Shown: positions 1-7,694, counted from the stretch's first letter. The stretch: DNA of 33,905 nt from JAAZIN01 sp964441025 (GCA_964441025.1 CAYTXG010000018.1:1-33905); one strand, 5' to 3'. Translations and numbers: made by a program. Notes: generated from the sequence alone by a model not told the origin.

Positions 1-66
1 GAACCCGCTGGACCTTCCTTACCCTATTCAACTTTCAAAGAACAGCTTCGCCCGCCAACGGGCGCG
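1..66 (-). other. Leader of an rRNA operon (16S gene lies off the left end)
   Basis: Read on the minus strand, the sequence after the promoter contains a GC-rich hairpin (CGCCCG-TTGG-CGGGCG type, 51-66) and then the box TTCTTTGAAAGTTGAATAG. This box resembles the leader element found just upstream of 16S rRNA in many Firmicutes (TTCTTTGAAAACTGAATA type). The 16S gene itself is not in the window, so the assignment is an inference from leader and promoter. Confidence 0.65.
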
Positions 67-72
67 AAATTT

Positions 73-101
73 ATAATAACATGGAGACGGCACTTTGTCA
101 A
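73..101 (-). promoter_or_regulatory. Strong sigma-A promoter of the leftward rRNA operon
   Basis: On the minus strand there is a -35 TTGACA (96-101), a 17-bp spacer and a -10 TATTAT (73-78). The -35 is perfect and the -10 is 5/6. It fires leftward into the rRNA-type leader and is divergent from the lipoprotein gene at 236. Confidence 0.75.
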
Positions 102-154
102 ACATATTATTGCAGATGATAGTGTCAAAACACTATCGGGGGCATGGCTGCTTC

Positions 155-183
155 TTGTGCTTTAATCGGCATTGGGATATAAT
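155..183 (+). promoter_or_regulatory. Promoter for the lipoprotein gene
   Basis: TTGTGC (155-160), 17-bp spacer, perfect TATAAT (178-183), placed about 50 bp before the GTG start of the lipoprotein. The -35 is weak (3/6). Confidence 0.5.
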
Positions 184-235
184 GGCTATACCGAAAAGGG
201 CAGAGTACCGTTTGGGCGATGAAAGGAGGAGCATT

Positions 236-796
236 GTGCAAGTAAAGAAAGGGCATCTTATTTTTTTAAGCGTTCTCCTCATCCTGGCCCTGGCAGGCTG
301 TCAAGCATCGCCCCAAGGTGCAGGCAATGGTGAAGCGGTGGAGCCGGAAAATGGAGCAACGGAGGAGGAGCAGGGCAGGGTCATCACGGTGGGGCAAAGC
401 CAGGAGAAAGACGGCATTACCGTTAAACTGGAAAAGATAATATTATCAAAAGACCCGGGCCTCTTTGATCCCCCTCCGGAGGATCATGTCTTTCTGTATC
501 CGGTATTTACCATCACCAACCTTCATCAATCAGAACACCCATTATACTTTATGTCCGGCAGCGCCTGTATCGCTTATGTTGACGGTGAAGAATTCAAACG
601 GAGCATGGATGGGCTGTACTCTTACGGGGGGGATATTGAACAACTAGATATCTACGTGGACTATAACACCACAGCTCAGGCTATGACCGCCTTTATCATC
701 CCTGAAGACTGGAAAGAACTTGAGCTGGTGGTGAACCAGGGGTTTGATCCACTGATCGATCCGATCAACTTGAGCTTTAAAATAGAGAACAGATAG
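236..796 (+). CDS. Small secreted lipoprotein, DUF4352-like
   Basis: A 186-aa protein starting at GTG 236, which has a GAAAGGAGGA ribosome binding site 5 bases before it. The open frame extends upstream to 95 but that part has no signal for initiation. Residues 1-21 form a lipoprotein signal: two Lys, a hydrophobic run and the lipobox LAGC, so the mature protein would be anchored by Cys at about residue 21. A low-complexity Gly/Glu linker follows, then a beta-rich domain with the pattern of DUF4352/telomeric-repeat-binding-factor-like extracellular domains (a conserved ITVGQS... start and paired hydrophobic strands). The family has no defined biochemical role. The gene stands alone between the rRNA promoter and tpl. 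Confidence 0.75.
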   Translation: MQVKKGHLIFLSVLLILALAGCQASPQGAGNGEAVEPENGATEEEQGRVITVGQSQEKDGITVKLEKIILSKDPGLFDPPPEDHVFLYPVFTITNLHQSEHPLYFMSGSACIAYVDGEEFKRSMDGLYSYGGDIEQLDIYVDYNTTAQAMTAFIIPEDWKELELVVNQGFDPLIDPINLSFKIENR

Positions 797-875
797 GCGT
801 CTGGCGATTCTTTTAAGCTATCACCGATTTCCGGATACATGGTCAAAAAAGGTTCGCCCTCTAGGAAAAGGCCGT

Positions 876-2249
876 TTAAAGCCGCTTGAAACGGCCGGTA
901 AAGAAGCGCAGCACCGGCGGCTCGTAGACCCACTGCAATCCCTTGATTTCCTTTCGCCGCTCCAATACCCCGGAAATGGCCGTGGCAGCATATTCCAGAT
1001 GAGCAGCGGTGTAGACCCGCCGCGGGATGGTTAGCCGGACCAGCTCCAATTTAGGGTAGTAATCCCGGCCCTCTTTATCCCGGCCGGCTGAAACAATTCC
1101 CCTTTCCATGCTGCGCACACCCGCGTGCTCGTAGATCGCCGCCGCCAGGGCCTGCGCCGGCAGCTTATCCTGTGAGAGATGCGGCAGGAAGGCCTTTACA
1201 TCAAGAAAAACGGCATGCCCGCCTACCGGCTTGACGATCGGGACACCTAACTCGCTCAGTCTGGCCCCGAAAGAGACGACCTGCTCCACCCGATGGCGGA
1301 TGTAGGCGTAATCCATGGCCTCGCGCAGTCCCCGCGCAAATGCTTCCATATCCCGCCCGGTCATGCCGCCGTAACTGGGCATCCCCTCAAAGACGACCAC
1401 CATGGCTGCAGCCTGCCGGTAGAGTTCCTCATCGTTAACCGCCAGGAAACCGCCCATGTTGACAATGCCGTCCTTTTTGCCGCTCATGGTGCAGCCGTCG
1501 GCATAGCTGAACATCTCTTTGACAATTTTAGCAATGCTTTTGTCGTAATAGCCTGCTTCTCTCTCCTTGATAAAATAGGCATTTTCAACGCAGCGGGTGG
1601 CATCGAAAATCACCCTGATGCCATGCTTATCAGAAAATTTTTTGACCTCACGCAGGTTTTGCATGCTCACCGGCTGGCCACCGGCCATGTTCACAGTTAC
1701 AGCCACGGAAATGTAGGGAATCTTATCCGCTCCTACCCGCTCGATCAACGCCTCATACTTGCCCAGATCGATATCGCCCTTGAAGGGAATGTTATCCCTT
1801 TGGGGATCATGCGCCTCGTCAATGATCACATCGACAAATGTACCCCCGTTCATCTCCTGGTGCGTCCGGGTGGTAGTAAAGTACATATTGCCCGGGACAT
1901 ACATCCCCGACCTGATCAGCATCCTCGAGATCAAATTCTCGGCGCCGCGGCCTTGATGGGTTGGAACAACATATTGAAACCCAAAAAGTTCCCGCACCGT
2001 TTCCTCAAGATGGAGCCAGTTGGCGCTCCCTGCATAAGCCTCGTCTCCGACCATCAACCCGGCCCATTGGTTGTCGCTCATGGCGTTGGTTCCGCTGTCG
2101 GTAAGCAAATCAATATAAACATCCTGCGATTTCAAAAGAAAGGTATTGTAACCGGCCTCCTCAATTCGCCGGGCCCGCTCAGCAGGCGGCAGCAAGTTGA
2201 TCGCCTCCACCACTTTAATTTTGTACGGCTCCGGCAAAATATGATTCAA
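876..2249 (-). CDS. tpl: Tyrosine phenol-lyase (beta-tyrosinase)
   Basis: A 457-aa PLP-dependent beta-eliminating lyase of family beta-ETL, essentially full length (about 456 aa in Citrobacter). It splits L-tyrosine into phenol, pyruvate and ammonia. The sequence follows known TPLs from end to end: LLTDSGTNAMSD near residue 49, PTHQGRGAEN near 96, FDATRCVENAYF near 215, the PLP lysine in SGKKD near 258, and the phenol-lyase-specific GVRSMERG carrying the substrate-binding Arg. Tryptophanases have a different motif there, so tpl is preferred over tnaA. The C-terminal LRFFTGRF also matches TPL. The start is TTG at 2249, preceded by AAGGAGG at an 11-base spacing, somewhat long. It is transcribed alone. 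Confidence 0.93.
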   Translation of the reverse strand: MNHILPEPYKIKVVEAINLLPPAERARRIEEAGYNTFLLKSQDVYIDLLTDSGTNAMSDNQWAGLMVGDEAYAGSANWLHLEETVRELFGFQYVVPTHQGRGAENLISRMLIRSGMYVPGNMYFTTTRTHQEMNGGTFVDVIIDEAHDPQRDNIPFKGDIDLGKYEALIERVGADKIPYISVAVTVNMAGGQPVSMQNLREVKKFSDKHGIRVIFDATRCVENAYFIKEREAGYYDKSIAKIVKEMFSYADGCTMSGKKDGIVNMGGFLAVNDEELYRQAAAMVVVFEGMPSYGGMTGRDMEAFARGLREAMDYAYIRHRVEQVVSFGARLSELGVPIVKPVGGHAVFLDVKAFLPHLSQDKLPAQALAAAIYEHAGVRSMERGIVSAGRDKEGRDYYPKLELVRLTIPRRVYTAAHLEYAATAISGVLERRKEIKGLQWVYEPPVLRFFTGRFKRL

Positions 2250-2295
2250 ATTAATAGCGCCTCCTTATAAAGGTAGTTTTGTGCAAACCGCCATA

Positions 2296-2325
2296 CCCGC
2301 AGCACCTGTCAACACAGGTGGCGGG
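2296..2325 (-). promoter_or_regulatory. Hairpin in the tpl leader
   Basis: Inverted repeat CCCGC-(2)-CACCTG / CAGGTG-GCGGG with a 6-base loop, lying between the putative tpl promoter and its ribosome binding site. It has no U-tract on either strand, so it is not a simple terminator. The rest of the 290-bp gap (2250-2539) holds the promoter at 2449 and the lysS terminator and no recognisable gene. Confidence 0.3.
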
Positions 2326-2448
2326 GATAAAAAAGAGGCAGAACGGGCTTTGGCTGTTTGAAGCTGGCCTTTGCATGAATCTACCCCCATTATGTGCCCG
2401 CAAAGAAAATGGGCGGTTGACCTTGGCCGCTCACAGGGTCATGCCCTT

Positions 2449-2477
2449 ATTATGCCATAGAAGATCTCCCCACCCAA
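2449..2477 (-). promoter_or_regulatory. Candidate tpl promoter
   Basis: On the minus strand TTGGGT (2472-2477), 17-bp spacer, CATAAT (2449-2454). The spacing is ideal and the hexamers are moderate. It would give a leader of about 190 nt before tpl. Confidence 0.4.
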
Positions 2478-2523
2478 GACTAATTCAGAAAATCTGTTAA
2501 ATTTTTTATACCTGACCTGCCTC

Positions 2524-2552
2524 AAAAAAAGCGAAGCCCTTAGCGCGGCTTC
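2524..2552 (-). terminator. Rho-independent terminator of the greA-lysS operon
   Basis: On the minus strand GAAGCC...GGCTTC (2533-2538 / 2547-2552) is followed by seven T (2524-2530). The stem overlaps the lysS stop codon. Confidence 0.75.
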
Positions 2553-4003
2553 AATGTAGGAAAGAGGATCACATCGCGGATGGAGGGACTGTCAGTTAAA
2601 ATCATCACTATCCGGTCAATCCCGATACCCAAACCGCCTGCAGGGGGCATCCCGTACTCCAGGGCGGTCACGAAGTCTTCATCCATCATATGAGCCTCCT
2701 CGTCACCCGCTTCCCGGCGGGACAACTGCCGCTCAAATCTCTCCCGCTGATCAATGGGATCGTTCAGTTCGGTAAAAGCGTTGGCTACCTCTTTACCGGC
2801 GATAAAACCTTCAAAGCGGTAGGTCAGGCGCGGATCAGATGGCAGTTTTTTTGACAGCGGCGAAACATCGATGGGGTAATCCAGTATAAAAGTAGGCCTG
2901 CGGAGCTGTTCTTCACAGAAGTTCTCAAAGAAAAGGTTCAAGATTTCGCCCCAGGTGATTTCACCCTCCAGTTCCAACCCCGCTTCGCGGGCCGCTTCCC
3001 GCGCGCCGGCATCATCGCTGATCTTTTCAAAGTCTACACCGGCGTACTTGCGCACAATGCCTATCATTGTCTCCCGGGGCCAAGGCGGGGTAAGATCGAA
3101 GGTTTCGCCCTGAAAGGTGGCCTCGCTCCTGTTGAAGACCCGCCTGGAGCACTGATAGATCAGATTTTCTGTAATTGACATCATATCTTCCAGGTCGGCA
3201 TAATTCTGGTAGATCTCAACGGTAGTGAATTCGGGATTATGAAAAGGAGAGATCCCCTCATTGCGGAAGATCCGCCCGATCTCGTAGACCTTGTCCAACC
3301 CACCGACAAGAAGACGCTTCAGGTGAAGTTCGGTAGCTATACGCAAATAAAGCTTTATATCAAGGGCATTGTGGTATGTAATAAAGGGCCGGGCCAGGGC
3401 GCCGCCGGCAATGGTTTGCATAATCGGCGTCTCCATCTCCAGGAAATCCCATTCGTGCAGCACATCCCGCATTGTCTGGATGATTTTGCTGCGATTGATA
3501 AATGTTTGCCTCACCTTCTCATTGACGATGAGGTCAACGTAGCGCTGGCGGTAACGGAGCTCCACATCTTTTAATCCATGCCATTTTTCAGGAAGCGGCC
3601 GCAGCGATTTTGTCAAAAAGCGGCAATCATGCACCGCCACCGTTATTTCACCCTTTTTGGTTTTGAATACCGGCCCCTGGACAGCAATAAAATCGCCGAT
3701 ATCAAAAAGGTTGATGAGACTGTACTTCTCCTCGCCCAGCTGATCAAGGCGAAAATAAATCTGTATTTTCCCCTTGTAATCCTGCAAATCAGCAAAAGAA
3801 GCCTTGCCGTGTGTGCGGATACCGGTTAATCTGCCACACAGGGATACCTCCTGGTCGCCCAGTGTTTCATATTGTTCAACAACATCTGCTGAGTAATGGC
3901 TGGAAACAAACTTGCTGCCAAAGGGCTCAACACCTCTCTCGCTCAGCTGAACCATCTTCTGGCGCCGGGCCTTCATCAGTTCGTTTAGCTGATCCTGCTC
4001 CAT
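2540..4003 (-). CDS. lysS: Lysyl-tRNA synthetase, class II
   Basis: A 487-aa class II aminoacyl-tRNA synthetase that charges tRNA-Lys in the cytoplasm. The N-terminal OB-fold anticodon-binding domain (about 55-160) contains GRLTGIRTHGKASFADLQD. The catalytic domain shows motif 1 (FLEMETPIMQ near 185), motif 2 with the RNEGIS loop (FRNEGISPFHNPEFT near 260) and motif 3 (GLGIGIDRIVMIL near the C-terminus). Length is normal for the family. It starts with ATG 20 bp after the greA stop and ends in a terminator that overlaps its own stop codon. The two genes form the common Firmicute greA-lysS unit. Confidence 0.97.
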   Translation of the reverse strand: MEQDQLNELMKARRQKMVQLSERGVEPFGSKFVSSHYSADVVEQYETLGDQEVSLCGRLTGIRTHGKASFADLQDYKGKIQIYFRLDQLGEEKYSLINLFDIGDFIAVQGPVFKTKKGEITVAVHDCRFLTKSLRPLPEKWHGLKDVELRYRQRYVDLIVNEKVRQTFINRSKIIQTMRDVLHEWDFLEMETPIMQTIAGGALARPFITYHNALDIKLYLRIATELHLKRLLVGGLDKVYEIGRIFRNEGISPFHNPEFTTVEIYQNYADLEDMMSITENLIYQCSRRVFNRSEATFQGETFDLTPPWPRETMIGIVRKYAGVDFEKISDDAGAREAAREAGLELEGEITWGEILNLFFENFCEEQLRRPTFILDYPIDVSPLSKKLPSDPRLTYRFEGFIAGKEVANAFTELNDPIDQRERFERQLSRREAGDEEAHMMDEDFVTALEYGMPPAGGLGIGIDRIVMILTDSPSIRDVILFPTLKPR

Positions 4004-4022
4004 TTTACTACCTCCAAATAAA

Positions 4023-4496
4023 TCAACTTATTTCCAGGATCCTGTACTTAAGCGATCCGGCAGGCACCTTTACCTCAACCTCTTCGCCGATTGTCAACCC
4101 CAGTATAGCTCTGCCGACTGGAGATTCATTTGAAATTTTGCTATCACCGGGATCAGCCTCGGCTGTGCCGACAATAGTATAAATATATTCCCGGTTCATC
4201 TCCACATCTTCAAGCTTTACAGTTGAGCCAATGGTCACATAGCTGTTATTGCCGGCGTCTTTTTCCAAAATCCGCGCCCGGCGCAATATTTTTTCCAGGG
4301 TGATTATCCTGCCTTCGACAAAAGCCTGCTCATTCTTGGCATCCTCATATTCCGAGTTGTCTGTGATATCGCCATAGGTTATTGCTTCCTTGATGCGGGC
4401 GGCAATATCCTTACGTTTAACTGATTTCAGGAAAAACAACTCCTTCTCCAGCTTCTCCAGGCCATCCCTGGTTAAAAGGACTTCTTCGTCGGCCAT
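4023..4496 (-). CDS. greA: Transcription elongation factor GreA
   Basis: A 157-aa GreA, which rescues backtracked RNA polymerase by stimulating transcript cleavage. The N-terminal coiled-coil (about 8-75) carries the acidic tip region around GDITDNSEYEDAKNEQ, with the two acidic residues that act at the polymerase active site. The C-terminal FKBP-like domain ends with SPVGRAILG and the usual basic/hydrophobic tail. Start is ATG 4496 behind AAAGGGGAG. First gene of the greA-lysS operon, with a perfect promoter about 200 bp upstream (4694-4722). Confidence 0.97.
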   Translation of the reverse strand: MADEEVLLTRDGLEKLEKELFFLKSVKRKDIAARIKEAITYGDITDNSEYEDAKNEQAFVEGRIITLEKILRRARILEKDAGNNSYVTIGSTVKLEDVEMNREYIYTIVGTAEADPGDSKISNESPVGRAILGLTIGEEVEVKVPAGSLKYRILEIS

Positions 4497-4693
4497 GTAA
4501 TGATTCTCCCCTTTAAAGAATATTTACCCGAAAGAACATTACAGTACTATGAATTTTACCCGGAGCATATGCGTTTAGGCGAAAAATAAAAAAAGGACCG
4601 CTTGAGAACCTATAAATTGAGTGCCAGACCCAACTTGACACCTCGCGCATTGCTCTGAGCTATTTCATAACCATGATCACGAATTTTAAAGGT

Positions 4694-4722
4694 ATTATAA
4701 ATGGCGTTACAGCAATTGTCAA
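4694..4722 (-). promoter_or_regulatory. Consensus sigma-A promoter upstream of greA
   Basis: On the minus strand TTGACA (4717-4722), exactly 17 bp, TATAAT (4694-4699): both hexamers match consensus 6/6. Transcription would begin near 4687 and leave a leader of about 190 nt before greA. That leader includes an imperfect stem (GAGGTGTC with GGCACTC) and a run of seven T near 4590 without a convincing stem directly before it. Confidence 0.85.
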
Positions 4723-4783
4723 GGGGAGTTAAAGGCTTTGACCGGACAGTGACAGACGCTAGTCGACAAAGTAAATGCAACCG

Positions 4784-4821
4784 AAGTTACTCTCGCCCGG
4801 CGCCGGGCGAGAGTGTAACTT
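4784..4821. repeat. Long GC-rich palindrome
   Basis: AAGTTAC plus TCTCGCCCGGC is followed at once by its reverse complement, interrupted only by a 2-base bulge: an 18-bp stem with no loop to speak of. There is no T-run on either side, so it is not a standard terminator. The 512-bp gap between greA and the next gene holds this palindrome, the promoter at 4694 and the small frame at 4787. Confidence 0.6.
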
Positions 4822-4912
4822 GAACATTACCGGCAACCCCCCGCGATCTTTTTACGACCTCCACAATCATTTCAGCCCGCCCATGGGATTGCCGGTATTG
4901 CCGTGGGCTCAC
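4787..4912 (-). CDS. Possible 41-aa ORF or gene remnant
   Basis: GTG at 4912 opens a frame of 41 codons ending at TAA 4787-4789. The middle (EMIVEVVKRSRGVAGNVQ) has the amino-acid texture of real protein, and the last codons are made by the palindrome at 4784-4821. No good ribosome binding site precedes the GTG (GAGG is 13 bases away). I do not recognise it; it may be the tail of a decayed gene. Confidence 0.2.
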   Translation of the reverse strand: MSPRQYRQSHGRAEMIVEVVKRSRGVAGNVQVTLSPGAGRE

Positions 4913-5008
4913 TATAGAGGTGCAGCCTCAAAGTAAATAAAATACCCGTTACTCAAAAACATTGTACTCCCGGAAGGGATAAAACCAGCAGTCTACAGCA
5001 GGCCTGCT

Positions 5009-6052
5009 TCAGCAAACTGCCGGCAGGTTGTTTTTAATTTCTTTAACAGAGGCAAAACTGAGGTAACGGTTTGCCGCCGCAAACCCCGAAATGGTGAAAC
5101 CGTGCTTTACTGCGAGATGCCTGAGATCCGTTACCTTTTCAAGGCGCATTTCCCGCCCCAGAAAATACCTGTCATATCTCCGCTCCAGGGCCAATAAGAT
5201 TGCTTCGGCCATCCATGCATGAACGCATGCCTGGGGAAGGCCCAGATCACAGCCCAGTACCGCTTCACCGGGCAGCCGGACCACGGCTTCATCGAAACAG
5301 ATCACATCAGGGCGCTCATTAATAATGTTCAGAGAAAACTCCTCCCCCGCACCAATATTGCAGACTACGGATCCACTCTTCAGATCGCGTGGAGAAAGCA
5401 TCCCGACCGCCGGCCCGCCGGCCAGGACAAGCAGATCTGCTTCCGCCGCCGCCCTGCTTGCCTGCATGCTGACCCGGCAGGCAACCCCGCAGTTATAAAG
5501 CACCCGCCGCGACAAAAGATCGAGCCGGATGTTGTCGCCGTCTACCAGCGTGATGTAGTTAGCGCCGTCATGCGCCAAAATTTGTGTAATCACAGTCCCA
5601 AAGGGTTCGGTCGCCCCCAGAATCAGCACCGCCGCCCTCTCCATATGTATGCCCATAAGTGCAGCTGCTGTTTGCAAACCCTCGATTGCGGCAACGGCAG
5701 AATACCCGAAGCCGCCCGTTACAGTCAGGCCAAGGCTCCGGGCAAGCACCGCCGCCTTATCACCCAGGAATGCCGACACGGAAGGGGCGAGACCGATGAT
5801 GCGGGCACCCAGGCGGGAAGCCTTCCTGCCGGCCCGAATAAGGCCTTTAAACAAATGGCTCCGCTTAAGCTGGAGATTATGGTCGTTTAAAAAGAGGATA
5901 TGACCCGCAGTCCGGCCCGCATGTGAGCCCACTCCGGTCAAAGCCGCTGTCCTGATGGGGGCAAAGCGGTACCACAGGGATGCCGGAAGGAGCGGCAGCC
6001 GGGCTTCCCGGCCCGGCTGTGAAAAACTATGTATTATGACAAAATAATCCAC
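5009..6052 (-). CDS. Rossmann-fold oxidoreductase related to long-chain acyl-ACP reductase / shikimate dehydrogenase
   Basis: A 347-aa NAD(P)-binding protein. The centre (about 135-175) has a Rossmann start of the kind VLILGATEPFGTVITQIL. The C-terminal segment (LLALERRYDRYFLGREMRLEKV followed by AVKHGF) parallels the end of cyanobacterial aldehyde-forming acyl-ACP reductases (FEGWHTNFSWGRNQIT...ASVRHGF). This suggests reduction of an acyl thioester, but that is an inference; such proteins are often labelled shikimate/quinate dehydrogenase. Start is GTG 6052 behind a GGGGG stretch. Last gene of a three-gene operon with the HTH protein and the 299-aa protein, 34 bp after the latter. Confidence 0.6.
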   Translation of the reverse strand: MDYFVIIHSFSQPGREARLPLLPASLWYRFAPIRTAALTGVGSHAGRTAGHILFLNDHNLQLKRSHLFKGLIRAGRKASRLGARIIGLAPSVSAFLGDKAAVLARSLGLTVTGGFGYSAVAAIEGLQTAAALMGIHMERAAVLILGATEPFGTVITQILAHDGANYITLVDGDNIRLDLLSRRVLYNCGVACRVSMQASRAAAEADLLVLAGGPAVGMLSPRDLKSGSVVCNIGAGEEFSLNIINERPDVICFDEAVVRLPGEAVLGCDLGLPQACVHAWMAEAILLALERRYDRYFLGREMRLEKVTDLRHLAVKHGFTISGFAAANRYLSFASVKEIKNNLPAVC

Positions 6053-6086
6053 TATGGGACCCCCGTCCGCCCTGCCGCGAAAAAAG

Positions 6087-6986
6087 TTATTGCAGCTCTT
6101 CGATACGGGGCGTGATCTTCAGATCTTCCAACATCCGGTCATATTGATCTTCAGAGAGCTCCCTGTCGCTGCCGGCCAGCGAAACCAGGATTGCCTCAAG
6201 CATATTTGTTCCAAAGGAGCGTCCCTCCATCTCCGGAGTGGTGGCCACCAGGGTCTTCACTCCCCGCTCTTTCAGATAGCGCACGTCATCACTGGTCACA
6301 GTGTTGGTAATCACAACCTTGCCGGGTAGCTCGGGCGGCATATAGCGGTGTATGAAATGAAAATCCCCGGCTATGATTTCATTTTCCAGAAAGTACTTGA
6401 TCTGCCGCGGCTTGTTCTCCCCCTGCTGTTCCCCGGTGGGATAGATCATGGAAAAGGGCAGCCGGACCACGATGGGCGCAACAACACGGGCCAAACGGGC
6501 CAGGCTTTTCAAAGACTTAAGCGGCAGCGGCACATTGAGAACGAAGAGGAAATCGCCCAGGGTTACATCGCATCCCGCATCGAAGAGCGCCTGGGCCATC
6601 CCCAGGCGGTCCATGGCGCTGGTAATAAGCACCTTGCGTCGCTCCCTGAAGATTTCGGTATTGGCTGCAAGATATTCGATCACCCGCCTTTCGAGGACGT
6701 GCTTCAACCCCGAACCATCAACAATGGGCGTCTGCTGCGCCGCCTGCACGATTTTCCGGGCGTCACGCAGCGTGTAGCGCTTATCCACGGCGGAAATATA
6801 GATGTCAATCCCTCCAAGGCCAAAGGCATCTACCTTTCCATCATATTCTCTGATCAAGCTGATCATTCTTCCCATATCCCCATCTGTCCCGAAACGCTCA
6901 ACCTTGCATTTTTCCCCCATCATTTCCACAGTAACCGCATGGTCTCTTTGTGACGACCCCAGGCTTATACCGACCACATGTTTCAT
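6087..6986 (-). CDS. 'Quinate 5-dehydrogenase'-type protein of unknown function
   Basis: A 299-aa protein of a Clostridia family often annotated quinate 5-dehydrogenase, without biochemical support that I know of. The N-terminus MKHVVGISLGSSQRDHAV looks like an ASKHA- or Rossmann-like first strand and loop. Later segments are KVLITSAMDRLGMAQAL (about 118-134) and GKVVITNTVTSDDVRYLKERGVKTLVATTPEMEG-type text in the last third, both strand-helix units of a nucleotide-binding fold. It starts one base after the HTH gene stops, so the pair must be cotranscribed and probably coupled. The shared operon with an acyl-reductase-like protein suggests a joint pathway. Confidence 0.55.
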   Translation of the reverse strand: MKHVVGISLGSSQRDHAVTVEMMGEKCKVERFGTDGDMGRMISLIREYDGKVDAFGLGGIDIYISAVDKRYTLRDARKIVQAAQQTPIVDGSGLKHVLERRVIEYLAANTEIFRERRKVLITSAMDRLGMAQALFDAGCDVTLGDFLFVLNVPLPLKSLKSLARLARVVAPIVVRLPFSMIYPTGEQQGENKPRQIKYFLENEIIAGDFHFIHRYMPPELPGKVVITNTVTSDDVRYLKERGVKTLVATTPEMEGRSFGTNMLEAILVSLAGSDRELSEDQYDRMLEDLKITPRIEELQ

Positions 6987-6987
6987 C

Positions 6988-7545
6988 TTAATCCTGCTCC
7001 TTTCTTCCGCGTTCCTTCAACACCTGCTCAATTAAATTGCCAAACCGGTCCGGATCAACCCGCCTGTCTTCATGAACCGGCGTTGATCCCAGATCCAAAA
7101 ATATAATCTGGCAGTCCAGCAGCGCTTCGGCAAGACGGTACCATTTTTTTGAGGTAGCCATCACCAGAATTTCATAATCCCTTAAGCGAGTAATAAGATT
7201 CAAAACCTGATTTAGAAAATCAAGTGCTTTTTTATCGTCGACCAGTTCCCAGCGCTCCCGGTTTGTCATGAGCCAAAAAAATTCTAGCCCCAGATCCTGA
7301 CAGATGTTTACCAGCTCTTCTTTGTTTTCGATGGGAAAACCGATCACCGCTATCCTTTTCCCCTTGCGAATCTCACCGATAGTCTCCAGCCGGGAAATAA
7401 AGCTGCGATCCAGTGAAAGACGCCGGGCCACCTCCTGCTGCGACAACCCCGTTGCCCGCAGCTCCAGGACCCGTTCCAGCAGCCGCCCGGCGCGATCCAC
7501 ACTGACCAGTTTCTCACCGATCCGCAAAATGTTCTCAAAGCGCAC
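6988..7545 (-). CDS. HTH regulator with a C-terminal Rossmann-like domain
   Basis: A protein of about 185 aa. An N-terminal helix-turn-helix (GLSQQEVARRLSLDRSFISRLE, about residues 32-53) is followed from about residue 60 by an alternating strand-helix domain (KRIAVIGFPIENKEELV...YEILVMATSKKW...CQIIFLDLGSTP). I chose GTG 7545 because AGGGGTGG lies 6-7 bases before it. An in-frame GTG at 7566 has no ribosome binding site. It heads the operon with the quinate-dehydrogenase-like and acyl-reductase-like genes and probably senses a metabolite of that pathway; the ligand is unknown. Confidence 0.7.
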   Translation of the reverse strand: MRFENILRIGEKLVSVDRAGRLLERVLELRATGLSQQEVARRLSLDRSFISRLETIGEIRKGKRIAVIGFPIENKEELVNICQDLGLEFFWLMTNRERWELVDDKKALDFLNQVLNLITRLRDYEILVMATSKKWYRLAEALLDCQIIFLDLGSTPVHEDRRVDPDRFGNLIEQVLKERGRKEQD

Positions 7546-7584
7546 TTTCCAACCACCCCTGTGCACATTTCTGTTAACAACATT

Positions 7585-7613
7585 ATCCTACCACCCCGTC
7601 CTTTAAAAAGCAA
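7585..7613 (-). promoter_or_regulatory. Candidate promoter of the HTH operon
   Basis: On the minus strand TTGCTT (7608-7613), 17-bp spacer, TAGGAT (7585-7590). Hexamers are moderate. A start site near 7578 leaves room for the ribosome binding site of the GTG at 7545 but little for the one at 7566. Confidence 0.4.
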
Positions 7614-7666
7614 GTAAAATCTATTGAATAATTCCGGCTGAACAGGCCGGGAAAATTACCCGCTCT

Positions 7667-7694
7667 AAAAAAGGCTGCTCCAAAAGGAGCAGCC
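7667..7694 (-). terminator. Rho-independent terminator after cooT
   Basis: On the minus strand a perfect 9-bp stem GGCTGCTCC-TTTT-GGAGCAGCC is followed by six T. It closes the XRE-dus-cooT operon. Confidence 0.9.

Noticed and set aside
1293..2270. A 325-codon plus-strand frame
   Set aside because: It is the antisense shadow of tpl, whose motifs are unmistakable. The shadow protein is His/Pro-rich and matches nothing.
2254..2376. A 40-codon frame in the tpl leader as a TnaC-like leader peptide
   Set aside because: It runs through the tpl ribosome binding site, has only two Tyr and no arrest-like motif, and its ATG has no ribosome binding site.
4585..4625. A T7 run in the greA leader as a terminator
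   Set aside because: The 16 bases before the T-run do not form a stable stem, so no terminator was annotated.
4630..4690. A tRNA-like stretch (TAGCTCAG, GGTTAT) in the greA leader
   Set aside because: No cloverleaf can be drawn: there is no T-loop GTTCRA and no acceptor pairing.
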